Below, in pieces: positions 6,165-6,214 of a stretch of DNA of 6,214 nucleotides. Below the pieces are notes generated by a model, which was not told the origin of the DNA, did no database searches, and saw only the letters and a program-made list of their open reading frames with translations. A program made the position numbers and the translations under genes. The first letter of the stretch is position 1, and each line of letters starts with the position of its first letter. Source of the DNA: an uncultured Clostridia bacterium (GTDB taxonomy: Bacteria; Bacillota; Clostridia; TANB77; CAG-508); contig CALYAH010000041.1 of assembly GCA_944393455.1 (NCBI GenBank), positions 1 to 6,214 on the forward strand. The letters are read 5' to 3'.

Positions 6165-6214
6165 GGTGGATGTAGCGTAGTTGGTTAACGCGCCAGTTTG
6201 TGGCACTGGAGACC
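6165..6214 (+). tRNA. tRNA-His (anticodon GTG), 3' end cut by the window
   Basis: The 5' acceptor strand is GTGGATG (6166-6172) preceded by G at 6165, which fits the extra G-1 of tRNA-His. The D stem pairs GCGT (6175-6178) with ACGC (6188-6191) around a TTGGTTA-type loop. The anticodon stem pairs CCAGT (6193-6197) with ACTGG (6205-6209), and the loop TTGTGGC carries the anticodon GTG at 6200-6202. The variable loop is just starting where the window ends, so the T arm, 3' acceptor strand and CCA are not seen. Confidence 0.93.

Overview
The window comes from a low-GC Gram-positive bacterium, most likely a clostridial Firmicute. The evidence is AT-rich coding sequence, strong AGGAGG-type ribosome binding sites, Arg codons that are almost all AGA, a TTG start on disA, and the MtaB, RadA and DisA family members. 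All genes lie on the + strand. No stretch longer than 300 bases lacks a gene.

Layout: (1) 1-1251 is the 3' part of mtaB, a radical-SAM tRNA methylthiotransferase whose start lies off the left edge. (2) A sigma-A-like promoter near 1314-1342 precedes a 107-aa uncharacterised protein (1385-1708) carrying three copies of a QEI[DT][WF] motif. (3) 1709-2745 looks like a complete mobile element. It has 55-bp terminal inverted repeats with one mismatch, an internal AT-rich hairpin, and one gene for a single-tyrosine HUH transposase of the REP-associated (RAYT / IS200-like) type. It fits exactly between the stop codon of the 107-aa gene and the start codon of radA. (4) 2745-4101 is radA (DNA repair and recombination ATPase), broken into two frames by one extra base near 3318-3321. 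(5) 4141-5220 is disA (diadenylate cyclase), intact, starting at TTG. (6) 5260-6054 is a membrane-anchored cyclophilin-type peptidyl-prolyl isomerase. (7) A near-consensus promoter at 6098-6127 drives a tRNA-His (GTG) gene cut by the right edge.

How the genes relate: radA and disA are a common neighbouring pair in Firmicutes, linking recombination repair to c-di-AMP genome surveillance, and radA, disA and the isomerase could be co-transcribed. The element has changed the 5' end of this unit. The A of the radA ATG is the last base of the right inverted repeat, no Shine-Dalgarno sequence sits at normal distance from that ATG, and the only strong one nearby serves a 21-codon leader ORF that overlaps the radA start. 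With the frameshift, this makes radA expression or function doubtful in this strain, unless the extra base is a sequence error or is bypassed. I found no evidence for a CRISPR array, phage genes or a multi-gene defence system. The most distinctive items are the hairpin-armed RAYT element, its precise position, and the split radA.
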